Source: Hetaerina americana
Taxonomy: Eukaryota; Arthropoda; Insecta; Odonata; Calopterygidae
Assembly: GCA_022747635.1 (NCBI GenBank)
Contig: JAKTNV010000062.1
Location: 1,935,964-1,999,963, forward strand
Length of the DNA: 64,000 nt
Direction of reading: 5' to 3'
The position numbers and the translations under genes are program-made. This document shows positions 11,105 to 21,049 of this stretch, in pieces. Below the pieces are notes generated by a model. It saw nothing but the letters and a program-made list of their open reading frames with translations, made no database searches and had not been told where the DNA came from. Every line of letters begins with the position of its first letter. Position 1 is the stretch's first letter.

Positions 11105-12100
11105 TTAACAAGATTTCGTGTTCCAGGATCGCCATTTGTCTATAATCTCTCCTAATTTTATAAATTGGTTTAAAGATTTTCTTTCAGAGCGGGAACAGAG
11201 GGTAGTCCTTGATGGCGCTAGTTCCGACAGCGTTCGAGTCACGTCGGGGTACCTCAGGGAAGTGCAATCGGGCCGTTGCTTGTGAAACCGCGAAGTGAAA
11301 AGTAAAATTAGGATGTTCGCGGATGACACGGTGATCTATCGGGAGATATCTGGGGATGAGGATCGTTTTATTCTAGCGCAGGATTTAGATTGCATTACTA
11401 AATGGTGTTCCATCTGAGGATGAAACTAAATTATAATAAATGTTCGGTGGTAAATTTCTTTAAAAGATCAACGGGATTTGCTTACAAATTAGCTGGAGGT
11501 GACCTAGCAGTTGTTGATACGGTAAAATGCCTAGGTGTTACATTCACAAAAAACTTAAATTGGGGGACTCACATACGTAAAGTCTGCGGTCAAGCATATA
11601 AAAAATTGGGATTTATTAGACGCATTGTCGGCAAAAGTGACTCTAAGGTCAAGGAACGTTGTTACCACGCTCTTGTAAGGCCTCATTTAGAATACGCATG
11701 CAGCGTGTGGGATCCGAGTGAAAAAGGTCTCGTTCGGGAAATTGAGAAGGTTCAACGCCGGGCAGCCCGTTTTGTAAAAAATTCCTACGATAAAACGCAA
11801 AGCGTCACCGAAATGCTCATGGATTTGGGGTGGGAATCATTGAAAGAGAGACGATTCAATGCAAGATTGAAATTATTAAATAAATTCAGATCCGCATGTT
11901 TCAGCACCGAGGTCTTGCAAATTATTCGTACTCCTACATACATTGGTCGCTTGGATCATGCATATAAAATTCGGGAAATAAATGCCAGAACTAGCCGACT
12001 CAAGGACTCCTTCTTCCCACGGACAATACGGGATAGCAACTGCAGGGTTATAGATAGCAAAAATTCCACTTGCCACCCTCAGCGTCTAAAAAATAATTAG
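11105..12100 (+). pseudogene. CR1-type LINE reverse transcriptase, 3' half
   Basis: The frame begins in the palm (FLSEREQRVVLDGASS, then a broken VTSG-P-QGS region), has the catalytic box as RMFADDTVIY at about 11309-11338, then an open 232-codon frame from 11402 with VDTVKCLGVTFTKNLNWGTH (thumb), RPHLEYACSVWDP, VQRRAARFV and the C-terminal SFFPRTIRDSN. These are hallmarks of CR1/Jockey-group ORF2. The 5' part is missing and there is a frameshift near 11400. The 3' UTR follows at 12101-12620. Its family is the same as, or close to, the 53076-55972 element. Confidence 0.88.
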
Positions 12101-12620
12101 TTGTATTTAAATGCATGCTCTTCCACTAACCTTGTGTGTTTTGTTATCATAACCAATTTTTTCCGAATGACCTCATTCGCGTCCTGTTCATTTGTATTTA
12201 AGTCTCCCTTTCAATCCCTCGTCCCTCTTCAAAACCTCCGGGGGGAATTCCTGCTACCTGCGGCATTCCCTGCCTTTTACAGTCTCCTCGGGGGGTAGAG
12301 TGTTTTGTGGTGCATATTCATGTGGTATTGGTGTTTCACATTCTTGCTTGTTGTGTCCTGGATTGCGTGTTGTTGTGTCTTGTGCTTTCGTGCTGCATCC
12401 TGGGGTGCAGTTGTTTTTGGATTTATGGTATACTATATGTGTTTGCATGAGTGTTGGATGAAGGTATTGTTGCATGAGTGTGTGCGCTGCTGTGGGTGTA
12501 ATTTTCCACGTTGTTGTTTTGCATGTGGTATTGTACCTTTTTACGGTTGGTGACCTAACACCCCCCACCACACGACCTTGCGGTGGCTTGCGGGGTGTTA
12601 TGTAGATGTAGGAAAACAGG
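12101..12620 (+). repeat. CR1-type LINE 3' UTR and terminal hairpin
   Basis: The segment 12325-12620 recurs at 55684-55972, 46860-47025 and inverted at 35868-36172. It ends with a GC-rich stem (AACACCCC...GGGGTGTT around 12557-12601) and an ATGTAGATGTAG tail. At three sites it follows a CR1 ORF2 C-terminus, which identifies it as the 3' UTR. Confidence 0.8.
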
Positions 12621-13080
12621 TCATTGCTGCGTCGTTGGCTACTTTTCTCTAAGCCTATGACAAAGATACTAACGGAGTCTTAGGGCGAGTCGTATCTCTG
12701 CACACCCTTCACAATGTTGCCCATGAATTTTGCGAGTAAAAACCCAATCACAGATCTCGCGGGATATTCTACCAGGGTACACACTTGAACAGTTCCCAGT
12801 AGTGAGCAAAGTACATTAGAAGAAGCAGAGCCTGTCTGCACCACGCACCATCACAGCAGGAAGCGTGCACCGAGTGCATGCACAGTTGGACAACCCAATA
12901 TGGTGGTGGCCTTTGCCCCCATACCCACAACCACCCTCGGCTAGGCCGAAGCGTAGGTTACTTTCTGGACAGCTTTGGCATGCATAATCAATAAATATAC
13001 GAAGTGATGCCTCACTCCGTTCATTTGATTTCCCTTCTTGTTTCGCGCCACACGGGCTCACATGCTCCACAGATGCGCAA
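12621..13080. pseudogene. Rearranged mariner relic
   Basis: 12625-12710 (plus) matches 59260-59330 of the mariner relic there (GCCTATGACAAAGATACTA). 12720-12960 matches 58700-58930 but in the opposite orientation (CTGTCTGCACCACGCACCAT). The two halves therefore lie inverted relative to each other compared with the 58-59 kb copy. No intact frame. Confidence 0.6.
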
Positions 13081-13755
13081 AATTAAAATTCCTCAAATAA
13101 TGAACAAGACGGCTGTAAGGAATACTCATTAAGAAGGGAGTTGTCAATTGAAAGAGTCGTTAATAATAGTATCAATGAAAATAATAATATTTAATGCTCG
13201 TAGAATAATAAAAAAACATATCGTAAAAATAGCCAATGGTGCAAGTTCCAACGGGGAGAAACGTCGTGGCAGAAACGGAGATACTTATGCGAAACCTGAT
13301 TACTTGTTGCGACTGATTTCGATTCTACACGACTGGATGTTCTTAGCTCATGAATTCTACGAATTTGGTAAGCAAAACAACATTTATCAGGAACGATGCA
13401 AAAGCGATATCGATTGCAGTTTCGGTCAGGAGGGTGGGGTGTGTGGGGTGTGGGTTTGAATGTTGCCGGGACGGGAGAAAAATCGACGGGTAAAACGAGT
13501 CGAGTCCGACGTTAGGGAAGGGGAAATAGGATCGATGCGACCATATCGGTGTAGGGTAAGGGTTCCGATATGATTATTTGATGAATTCATTTAGTCTTAT
13601 CGATGCAATGCTGTGTTGAGAGAAATACTGAACAATGGACCAATGCGGAATACGCTAAGAAATGCTCCAACCTTACTTTTAGATTTATTATTATGACATT
13701 GCGGACTCTCAATAAATTTGTTGGATGAAATAATTACACACTGAAACAATATTAG
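13081..13755. other. No gene recognised
   Basis: Contains a 103-codon plus-strand ORF (13148-13459) of no recognised family and a G-rich run near 13430. No transposon signature. Confidence 0.4.
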
Positions 13756-13885
13756 AGCTTAAAAGGTCATTCCTCTTGACGGGGATACGAACCCGGATCC
13801 CTCGTCGTCCGACCAAGTGGTGCTTTTTAGGCCAGCTAAGCAATCGAGGCGACCTATTACACTCTTTGAGGTAATCACACTCACT
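13756..13885 (-). mobile_element. SINE-B (second tRNA-derived family)
   Basis: On the minus strand the head reads TCGATTGCTTAGCTGGCC (A-box-like) and then GGGATCCGGGTTCGTATCCC (B box GGTTCGTATCC). Related copies lie at 24150 (minus), 40556 (plus), and a body fragment at 3910-4015. Its head differs from SINE-A. Confidence 0.75.
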
Positions 13886-13959
13886 CGAAATTTTGAGGTC
13901 CATAAAATAACAATAATAATAACATAATATAATATTTAATATGTATATAAATATAAATA

Positions 13960-13977
13960 TTAATATATATATATTTA

Positions 13978-14062
<85 letters not shown>
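13960..14062. repeat. (TA)n array
   Basis: TA array left of the perfect foldback. Confidence 0.95.
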
Positions 14063-14067
<5 letters not shown>

Positions 14068-14209
14068 CTTCGAAATGGAACGCTCTTCGGCGACACACAA
14101 ATATATAAAAACACAGATGTAGATTTTTAGAATATAGAGACACAAAGAAAGGACACTCACAATTTGTGTCTCTATATTCTAAAAATCTACATCTGTGTTT
14201 TTATATATT

Positions 14210-14211
<2 letters not shown>
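14063..14211 (-). repeat. PLE terminal repeat duplicated as a perfect foldback
   Basis: Arms 14098-14146 and 14163-14211 are perfectly complementary (49/49) around a 16-nt loop that contains GGACACTCAC. The same sequence in single copy follows the PLE hairpin at 16690-16795, including CGCCGAA and GCGTTCCATTTCGA. This is therefore a PLE end joined head to head. TA arrays lie on both sides. Confidence 0.85.

Positions 14212-14289
<78 letters not shown>
14212..14289. repeat. (TA)n array, target of the mariner insertion
   Basis: Its last TA (14288-14289) is the left target-site dinucleotide of the mariner. Confidence 0.95.
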
Positions 14290-14292
<3 letters not shown>

Positions 14293-15607
14293 GGTTCCTC
14301 CGGAAAATAAGTGTACTGAGCTCAGGAAAAAAATTTATTACACTTTTACATACCTTAAGCTAATATTCCTCAAAATAGGACCCTTGTGAGTCGATACACT
14401 TGTTCCAGCGGCGTTCCCATTCCTGGAACGCTCCCGCGAAGGCATCATCGGGAACCTCTAGAAGACACGTCGTCACGGCCTCTTTGACGGCGTCCAAAGT
14501 CCCGTATCGCGTTCCTTTCAAACTCCTCTTTATCTTCGGGAACAGAAAGAAGACCGGTGGTGCCAAGTCCGGGCTGTAGGGCGGGTGCGGCAGCGTTGCC
14601 ACGCCGTGCTTGGCCAAGAAGTCCGTCACGACAAGCGCGGTGTGAGACGGCGCATTGTCGTGATGCAGCCGCCAGATGTTTTTGATCGCTGGCCGGACGC
14701 GGGCGACTCGTTTTCGAAGCCTGTCGAGCACTTGGACGTAAAATGCAGCATTTACAGTTTGTCGTTCAGGTACAAATTCGTAGTGGACGACTCCCCTTTT
14801 GTCAAAAAAGACAATGAGCATCGCCTTGATCCGAGATTTGCTCATGCGAGCTTTCTTTTGACTGGGGGAAATGATGGGGTGTGCCACTCCGCACTTTGTC
14901 TCTTCGACTCCGGGTCGTACTCAAAGATCCACGTCTCGTCACCCGAAACAACGTTCTCTAAAAAATGTGGATCATTTTTGCAGTGATCCGCAAGTTGTGT
15001 CGCGATTTCCAAACGATTGAGTCTTTGATCATCACTGAGCACTTTCGGCACCAACTTTGCACAAATTTTTCGCATCTGTAATTGGTGCCTAATAATCTCG
15101 TGCACTATTGTTTTTGGCACATTACACTGCTCTGCTATCATCCGAACACTAAGACGACGATCAGAGTTCAGTACATCCCGAACTTTTCGCACATTTTCGT
15201 CGGTGATTGCCGTTGATGGGCGTCCAGGCCGTGGTTCGTCGTCGACCTCTTCTCTGCCCTCCACGAACATCTTGTGCCACCGAAAGATCATGTTTCTGGA
15301 CATGGCTGACTCCCCGTAAGCCTGGTTAATCATACCGACAGTTTCGGTAGACGATTTCCCAAGCTTTACCGCAAATTTGATGGAATAACGCTGCTCCAAA
15401 AACTTCGGCATCGCGTTCCGTGACGTGGGTCGAGCGTGGAGGTTCGCGTTAACAGAGCTCCTCACTACACCACAGCTCAGAGCCGACTGCCTTTTTCAGC
15501 GTCGCTTGCCAACATACCCCCCTCCAATCGCAGCCCGTCAGAGCGGTGCTGGGCGCGCCTGGAGCGGCGGGAAAAAATCAGTACACTTATTTTCCGGACG
15601 AACCCTG
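14290..15607 (-). mobile_element. Mariner transposon, full length (1318 bp)
   Basis: Both termini are intact: 30-bp inverted repeats starting CAGGGTTC and continuing TCCGGAAAATAAGTGTACTGA, 29 of 30 matching, flanked by TA at 14288-14289 and 15608-15609. The length is typical of mariner. The TA duplication and clean ends show a genuine transposition into the end of a TA microsatellite. The encoded transposase is dead (see the transposase entry), so the copy could only have moved in trans. Confidence 0.95.
14360..15411 (-). pseudogene. Mariner transposase, inactive
   Basis: A DD34D transposase of about 345 residues, in two frames. The N-terminal part (start at MPKFLEQRYSIKF, 15411) has the two helix-turn-helix domains, the WHKMFVEGREEVDDEPRPGR linker, VPKTIVHEI and the first catalytic Asp in SGDETW. 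The C-terminal part has the second Asp in HHDNAPSH. The third, expected 34 residues later in APxDFFLFP, is Val (codon GTC at 14552-14554; one base from GAC). A one-base frameshift at about 14862-14874 separates the frames. Both lesions abolish catalysis. The rest is well preserved, so the insertion is fairly young. Confidence 0.93.
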
Positions 15608-15700
15608 TATTCCGGGTTCGTTCCCAAAGTAATGCAATCATTTTTTAAGCAATTTATTCAACAGATTTGGACAATTACTTAAAATTCTTCAAAGTACTGT

Positions 15701-15702
<2 letters not shown>

Positions 15703-15768
<66 letters not shown>
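15703..15768. repeat. (TA)n array
   Basis: TA array that abuts the inverted PLE-type terminal sequence (shared with positions 8-92) at its right end. Confidence 0.95.
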
Positions 15769-15769
<1 letters not shown>

Positions 15770-16017
15770 GTATAACACTTAGCACTAGTGGACACAGACA
15801 AAAACACAGAAACACACAAAAAAAGAGACTCACTATTTTTACTAGAATAATGCATTACTAGAAGTAATGCATTACTTCTATATCTTCAGAGGAAGACGGA
15901 TTGTTTCCGTCGAAATATCAAGAAAATACGTGTGAGTGTTCTCTTTTTTTGTGTTTCTATATTATGTGTTACTGTGTATTGGACTATTCGGCACTTCCGT
16001 GTTACGTCTATGAAAGC

Positions 16018-16018
<1 letters not shown>
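15769..16018. repeat. PLE-type terminal repeats, two facing copies
   Basis: 15769-15836 is a minus-oriented terminal module. A perfect 22-bp palindrome follows at 15859-15880. Then 15887-15916 carries the plus-oriented hammerhead-like motif: heptamer CAGAGGA, extra A, stem GACGGA/TCCGTC with a short loop, GAAAT. It is followed by GTGTGAGTGTTC and a tail to 16018. The tail matches 45885-46015 (inverted), including CACTTCCGTGTTAC. Confidence 0.75.

Positions 16019-16066
<48 letters not shown>
16019..16066. repeat. (TA)n array
   Basis: TA array between the PLE-type end and a SINE-A fragment. Confidence 0.95.
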
Positions 16067-16070
<4 letters not shown>

Positions 16071-16178
16071 CACAGGGTAAGAAACTGGGCCCCCTACCGG
16101 GATGTGTGAATTTCACACGCCGTCGGGCTTAGTACTGGGTGAACTCTACCATCATCTACTAAACCGACCTTCGGGTTG
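16067..16178 (+). mobile_element. SINE-A, 5'-truncated
   Basis: Plus-strand 3' half of SINE-A: GAATTTCACACGCCGTCGGG, GGGTGAACTCTACCATC, and the tail AAACCGACCTTCGGGTT. The tRNA head is absent. It runs straight into PLE coding sequence. Confidence 0.8.
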
Positions 16179-16189
16179 AGCATGAGCAT

Positions 16190-16600
16190 TGAGGGAGCAT
16201 AGATTCCCTCAATTCCTTCATCTCCCAACTCAATGATTCCTCATCTCTGTCTTTCACCTCGACCATTTCATCCTCTCAGATTACCTTCCTCGATGTCTCT
16301 ATTTCCCTTAGTAATAACAAATTCCTGACCTCTGTTCACACTAAACCTACTAATAAGCAGCAATACCTTCATTACAGCAGTTGTCACCCCTCCCATAACA
16401 AGCGCCCCCTCCCTTACTCCCTCTCTATCCGCGGTCACCGTATTTGCAACCATCCCGAATCCCTTAACAAATACCTCAACAGCTCCTCCAACGAGGATAC
16501 CCTGATTCTCTCCTCCATAAAAAAAATACTCAAACATTCCTACACCCCCAAGCCTGCCTCAACCGCAGACTCCCAGCCTCTCTCAATCTGTGCTAGCTAC
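16190..16600 (+). pseudogene. Penelope-like element reverse transcriptase fragment
   Basis: The plus-strand frame reads SLNSFISQLND, ITFLDVSISLSNNKFLTSVH, TKPTNKQQYLHYSSCHPSH, NKRPLPYSLSIRGHRIC and LNKYL. That is the C-terminal half of the PLE reverse transcriptase (the FLD...TKPT...YLH..S.HP pattern is specific to this group). The catalytic YxDD region upstream and the GIY-YIG endonuclease downstream are missing. It is followed after ~60 bp by the PLE terminal hairpin at 16650, tying that motif to a PLE. Confidence 0.88.
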
Positions 16601-16800
16601 TTCCGCTCTCAAAATCCCCTCACACCCCCAAGGCCTAAGTCTTCAGAATCTGAAGATGACGGCCGAGCTGTCGAAACGTCAAATATTGTGAGTGTCCTTT
16701 CTTTGTGTCTCTACTTTCTACAAATCTACATCTATGTTTTTATATACTTGTGCGTCGCCGAAAAGCGTTCCATTTCGAGGATATATAAATAAATAAATAA
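16601..16800 (+). repeat. PLE terminal repeat with hammerhead-like motif
   Basis: 16650-16680: CTGAAGA, extra T, stem GACGGC/GCTGTC (one G-U pair) around CGA, then GAAACGTC. It is followed by GTGAGTGTCCTTTCTTTGTG and a tail ending in GCGTTCCATTTCGAGG, then TA repeats. The same tail forms the foldback at 14063-14211. Confidence 0.8.
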
Positions 16801-16827
16801 ATAAACATATATATATACACACACATA

Positions 16828-16882
<55 letters not shown>
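16801..16882. repeat. (TA)n array
   Basis: Joins the PLE end (left) to the RTE copy B 3' end (right). Confidence 0.95.
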
Positions 16883-16884
<2 letters not shown>

Positions 16885-16987
16885 TACATCCTACTCTACA
16901 TCAGGTCCCTCTTCATTTCTGAGTACTTTATTCCTCCTTTCATCCCGTCCAACATCCCTATCCTGTTCCTTCCCTTTCCTCGTTAGC

Positions 16988-17963
16988 CTAACATTCTCCC
17001 CAATTACAGTCTTCAACATTCCGCTGCCGGTCAATACCTATTTCATCCACTTTTCCTGCCTCCATAGGATTGCTCCCAACAAACCCCTCTCTTCGCCCAC
17101 CATACCAAGTACTTCCTCGTTTGTTTTCTTCTCTGTCCATTTCACCTTCTCCATTCTTCTCCACACCCACATTTCAAAAGCCTCCAGTCTACGTCTACCC
17201 TCCTGCTTCTGCCGTACATAGCTACGCTCCAAATCAAAGTTTTTACGAGTCTTTTCTCAACATTCTTACTCAACGTCCCCGTCATCAACTCCCTCCTCCT
17301 TGTGAAAGCCTCTTTGCCTAGCGCAATTCATCTCCTTACGTCCTTACTACTTTGACCGTGTTGGTCCAAAACACGACCGAGATACGTAAACTGTTCTACC
17401 TGCTCTAGTTTTTGCCGTCCTATTTTAATGTTAAGCTTAGCCTTTTCCTTTCTAGAAAAGCGCGTAACCTTTGTTTTATTAATATTGATTCTGATCCCAT
17501 ACCTGTCGCAATGAATTTCCAATTCACTAAGCAATACTTGCAGCCCCTTGTCTTACTGACAAACTAAAGCTTAGTCATCATCGAACCTAACAGATTTTAC
17601 GAATTCCCCGCCCACTTTTATTCCTACCTCGAGTTCTTCCCATGCCTCTTTAATCATTTCCTCTGTGTACAGGTTGAACAGCAACGGTGATAATGGGAAA
17701 CCCTGCCTTACACCTCTTCCTAACACTGCCCAACCGGACTCCCCGTTCCCCACTCGCACCTGAGCAGTCTGAGACATGTACATGTTGCGGATTAGCCTTC
17801 TTTTCCGCCAATATATTCCTATTTTCTGCAATATACTCATTAGTTTTTCCCAATTCACTCTAGCAAACGCTTTTCCGAAATCTACGAACCAGGCATATAC
17901 CTCCTGGTTGTGTTCTACATTCCTCTCAACTAATAATCTCATTACTGCAATGGCATCACGCAT
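16988..17963 (-). pseudogene. RTE copy B reverse transcriptase, broken
   Basis: It has motif A (DFGKAFARVNW), the B-like GVRQGFPLSPLLFNLY and C-terminal words LEAFEMWVWRRMEKVKW and GMVGEERGLLGAILWRQE. The catalytic box reads FDDD followed by a stop at about 17571, where copy A has FADDQ. More frameshifts follow. It cannot yield active RT. Confidence 0.9.
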
Positions 17964-18053
17964 ACCTCTCCCCTTCCTAAACCCAAACTGATCTTCCCCT
18001 AAGTAATCATTTGCCCTACTCTCTATCCTTTTGTTTATGATCCTGAGAACAAT

Positions 18054-19061
18054 TTAGCTGCGAGGGATATCAAACTTATCGTATCGTTTCAAACTATTTA
18101 AAGCTTCTACATTCCATTTTCTAACTCGCCGCCCCTGCCTTATCTTTTTGGAACGGACGCTACATTTCATAACCACTAAATTGTGGTCTGAGTCCGCATC
18201 CGCTCCCGGGAATCTGTGCGAATATATCACACTGTTCCTAAACCTGTGTCTAACCAGGATATATTCTAGCTGATACCTTTCTGTGTCACCTGGCATTTTC
18301 CATGTATACCTGCGTCTTTTGTGGTGTCTAAACCAAATGTTGGTGATGATTAGCCCCTGTCTCCTGCGGAACTCAACTGCTTTCTCCCCGCGGTCATCCC
18401 TCGTGCCTAAACCGTAGTCCCCCACCTCATCACCATCTCTTCCTTCGCCTACTGTCGCATTCCAATCCCCCATCCTTATCAAATGTTTCCCTGCAAGAAC
18501 ACACGCGATCATGTCCTCTAACTGATCGTATATCGTATCGACCTCTTCTTCCTTATGGTTGCTCGGTGGCATGTATACCTGAATAATAACCAAGTTCGTG
18601 GGTTCTGCTTTTATCTCTACTAGTAATATCCTGTCCGTCACTTGCTCTTTGTTGACTACGCTTCTTCCTACCTCTTCATTTAATACAATGGCAACCCCTC
18701 GTTGGCTCTCGTCCCCGCCGCTGTATATTATTTTATACTTATCACTCCAGTAATCCCCGCTATCTTTCCATCTCACCTCGCATTGACCTGTAATATCTAT
18801 ACTTCTCCTTCCCATCTCTCGCTTAACATTCTCAAATTTCCCTGTCCTCATCATTGTCCTAACATTCCACGTTCCTATTCTAACTAATTTCGTCTTCTTC
18901 TCCTGCGTCGTCTGTCCTGCTGCTGCTGGTTTTCCCTTGCAAGGGTTTCGTGGGATGACGACCACGGAAGCCTTGCCTCCCCCGCTGCCGGGCACGTCAC
19001 ACGGCCGATTGGGCCGAGCCGCGTGGTTCCCAGGACTCAAAATATCTCTATTGTCCATCAT
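18054..19061 (-). pseudogene. RTE copy B AP-like endonuclease
   Basis: An open frame of 335 codons with the exonuclease-endonuclease-phosphatase signature: GTWNVRTMMRTGK, EVRW, QVYMPPSN, MGDWNATVGEG, and DADSDHNLVVMK, covering metal-binding and catalytic residues in order. An Asn-rich RTE/BovB-like layout. It stops at the deletion junction (NSLKRYDKFDIPRS) instead of reading into the RT. LVRHRFRN is preceded by LEYI in place of LDYI in copy A. In a working RTE this domain nicks the target DNA. Confidence 0.88.
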
Positions 19062-19260
19062 ATTTTACTTTGGAATGATAATTGAGGTGGTTTCCCGTTG
19101 CCTTCCTCAATAGTTTTTTTAACGTGACACCATCACTTACTGGCCGCCCCACTGGGGTCAGACGCCATTGCAGCCGCCTCACTGAGGAACAGACGCTGCG
19201 TGGACTACGGCCCTTGCGAAGGGAAAGGGTTTTCTTCTGTTGCGAACCTCGTCTTTTAAA

Positions 19261-19894
19261 TAGTAACAATAATATTAAGGGAAGGGGATGGAAGGAGGGA
19301 AAGAATAAGAGTAAGAGAGGAAGAAAGGAGAATGGAAGGATGGCGAAAGCCGTGGTCGGATCAGATGTCGTCTCCATCGTTGAGGCTGAAACTAGAGCCC
19401 TTAACGTAATTAACGCCAAGCTTTGGAAATGGAAACCAGGGTATACTTTTTAAGAAACTTCGCGAAATTGCAACTCATTGCGTATGAATGTGAAAAAACT
19501 TCGTGAAATTCAAATGTATGTTGGATTCAGTTTTTAATCCCACTTATGTTCAATAATAAAGCGAAGTATGCATGAACGACTGAAATATAGTCCATTCGTC
19601 GTCATGCGTAACTGTCTAATAATGATAAGGTTTTTTGATGATCCTCAAACACCATTGTTTATAATTTTTCGACTGGTTTTAACTGTATCATTCTTTTTTT
19701 TAAATGGTCAATGCTCCACATAGTGTCGTCATGCCCTCCAAAATGTTTGCTTGCATATTGACCTCCGACCCCGCCTATCTATAATTCGCCATTCCACTGC
19801 CTCTTGCACTAGCTGCTACCTGACTTTCCCATCTACTGTGGAACTGATTGATCAATGACCTCTCTTCTTCTCTCGTGTCCACCATCTTCGCTCC
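19261..19894. other. No gene recognised
   Basis: Purine-rich to 19440, then ordinary AT-rich sequence. The first part may be RTE 5' leader, since it directly follows copy B. Confidence 0.4.
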
Positions 19895-20125
19895 ATCCTT
19901 CGCTACGCCTAAATCTCAATCGTCTCCGACCTTCCTCTTGCCTTAAAGACCAGGCCTTATAAAACGCTTTGCTACACACTATAGCCTTTTCGTTCTGCAT
20001 ATACTCAATGTGTCTGTCATTAATTCCCTTCTTGTTTCAAATGATTATTTGACCTTGGCAATTCTTCTGCGCAACTTACCGATACTACGCACAATTCCTC
20101 TTAAATACTGCCCAAATACGCGACC
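19895..20125 (-). pseudogene. Diverged RTE fragment
   Basis: The words GTGTCTGTCATTAATTCCCT and GGCAATTCTTCTGCGCAAC align with the RTE region at 28612-28680 (RRELMTGTLS...ALGKEAFT on the minus strand), at much lower identity than the other copies. The foldback at 20126 interrupts it. Confidence 0.5.
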
Positions 20126-20320
20126 TTCTCCACCTACTTTATCCATACTAAAAGGAAAGACTTGTACTTTTCCACAGATTTTATTATACGGTACAACGGG
20201 TTTCACCGACTTGCGGCATAATCAGGTACGTCGCAAGTCGGTGAAACGCGTTGTACCGTATAATAAAATCTGTGGAAAAGTACGAGTCTTTCCTTTTAGT
20301 ATGGATGTTAAATACTTCCA
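20126..20320 (-). repeat. Large foldback with PLE-type motif
   Basis: Arms 20141-20215 and 20232-20306 are 75 nt each with 73 paired, around a 16-nt spacer. On the minus strand at 20198-20225 the spacer and arm form CTGATTA, extra T, stem GCCG/CGGT, GAAAC. The arms contain AATAAAATCTGTGGAAAAG, also seen in diverged form at 22688-22826. Confidence 0.85.
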
Positions 20321-21049
20321 CGAAGTGAAGCCTGAAACAATAGAATATAACCGCCTACTTTAGTTTAACACCTTCTCCGCTTTATTCCTTCATTGTTCAA
20401 CGTCTGACTAATGTAATGTTCCTGTTCTTATATAATCTCATTGAGTTCTCGGCTCTTATTTTGGTTATCCTCATCCCCATACGCCTCTAATGTTTTTTAA
20501 TCATGTGAAAATCGCTGCGGTCCACTGGCTGTCGCACTAATCATTGAAGTTGCCTTACGCTCGACTGATTTACATTTTATTTAAAGTTTGCCTTACATGC
20601 GATCCTCCAGTTTGCGTCTCCCAAGCCTTGGCCTGCGACTGATAGCGTGCTTCTTCTTTCTCGCGGCTATTCTTTAAGAAACTGGAATCTTTTCTTTGTA
20701 TTCTGTTCAATGCTGTCATTAATTTTTCTGGGAAATAACCATAAAATAGTCGACGCTTATTCAAGTTGACGCCTTTAGCGACGCAAAATTCCACCTCTCC
20801 CTTCATTGGTTCATTCTAGTATTTCCCCGTTCCTTTGATGACCCTCGAATTTTCTTATGACTGCTCCACAGTCTCTTCTGAAGTCCTTAATTCATGTTGG
20901 GTTCGGAGGTCATGTGATTCCCGGGCATTTGACTTGCTTTGCCAATACCTGTTCTATCTCTTTCGAGAATGGAGTTGCTAGAGCCTAAAGATTTACTTTT
21001 CAGAAATTAAATGCTCGCAATGTAAATGGTTTGTTTAAAACGTATCGGG
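20321..21049. other. Possible old LINE debris
   Basis: A minus-strand frame (20570-20806) reads NRIQRKDSSFLKNSREKEEA, similar in style to the basic linker between endonuclease and RT in RTE-type LINEs. No catalytic motif, so the assignment is weak. Confidence 0.3.

Larger units (their letters stand above)
16883..19260 (-). mobile_element. RTE LINE copy B
   Basis: Minus-strand RTE with endonuclease (18054-19061) and reverse transcriptase (about 16988-18050), closely similar to copy A at 28110-31228 across its length but with an internal deletion: endonuclease residues past the DHNLVVMK box run directly to the middle of the RT. It keeps more 5' sequence than copy A (19111-19260: a leader that copy A lost into a microsatellite). 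The 3' terminus is cut short at CACTACATC beside a TA array. Confidence 0.9.
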
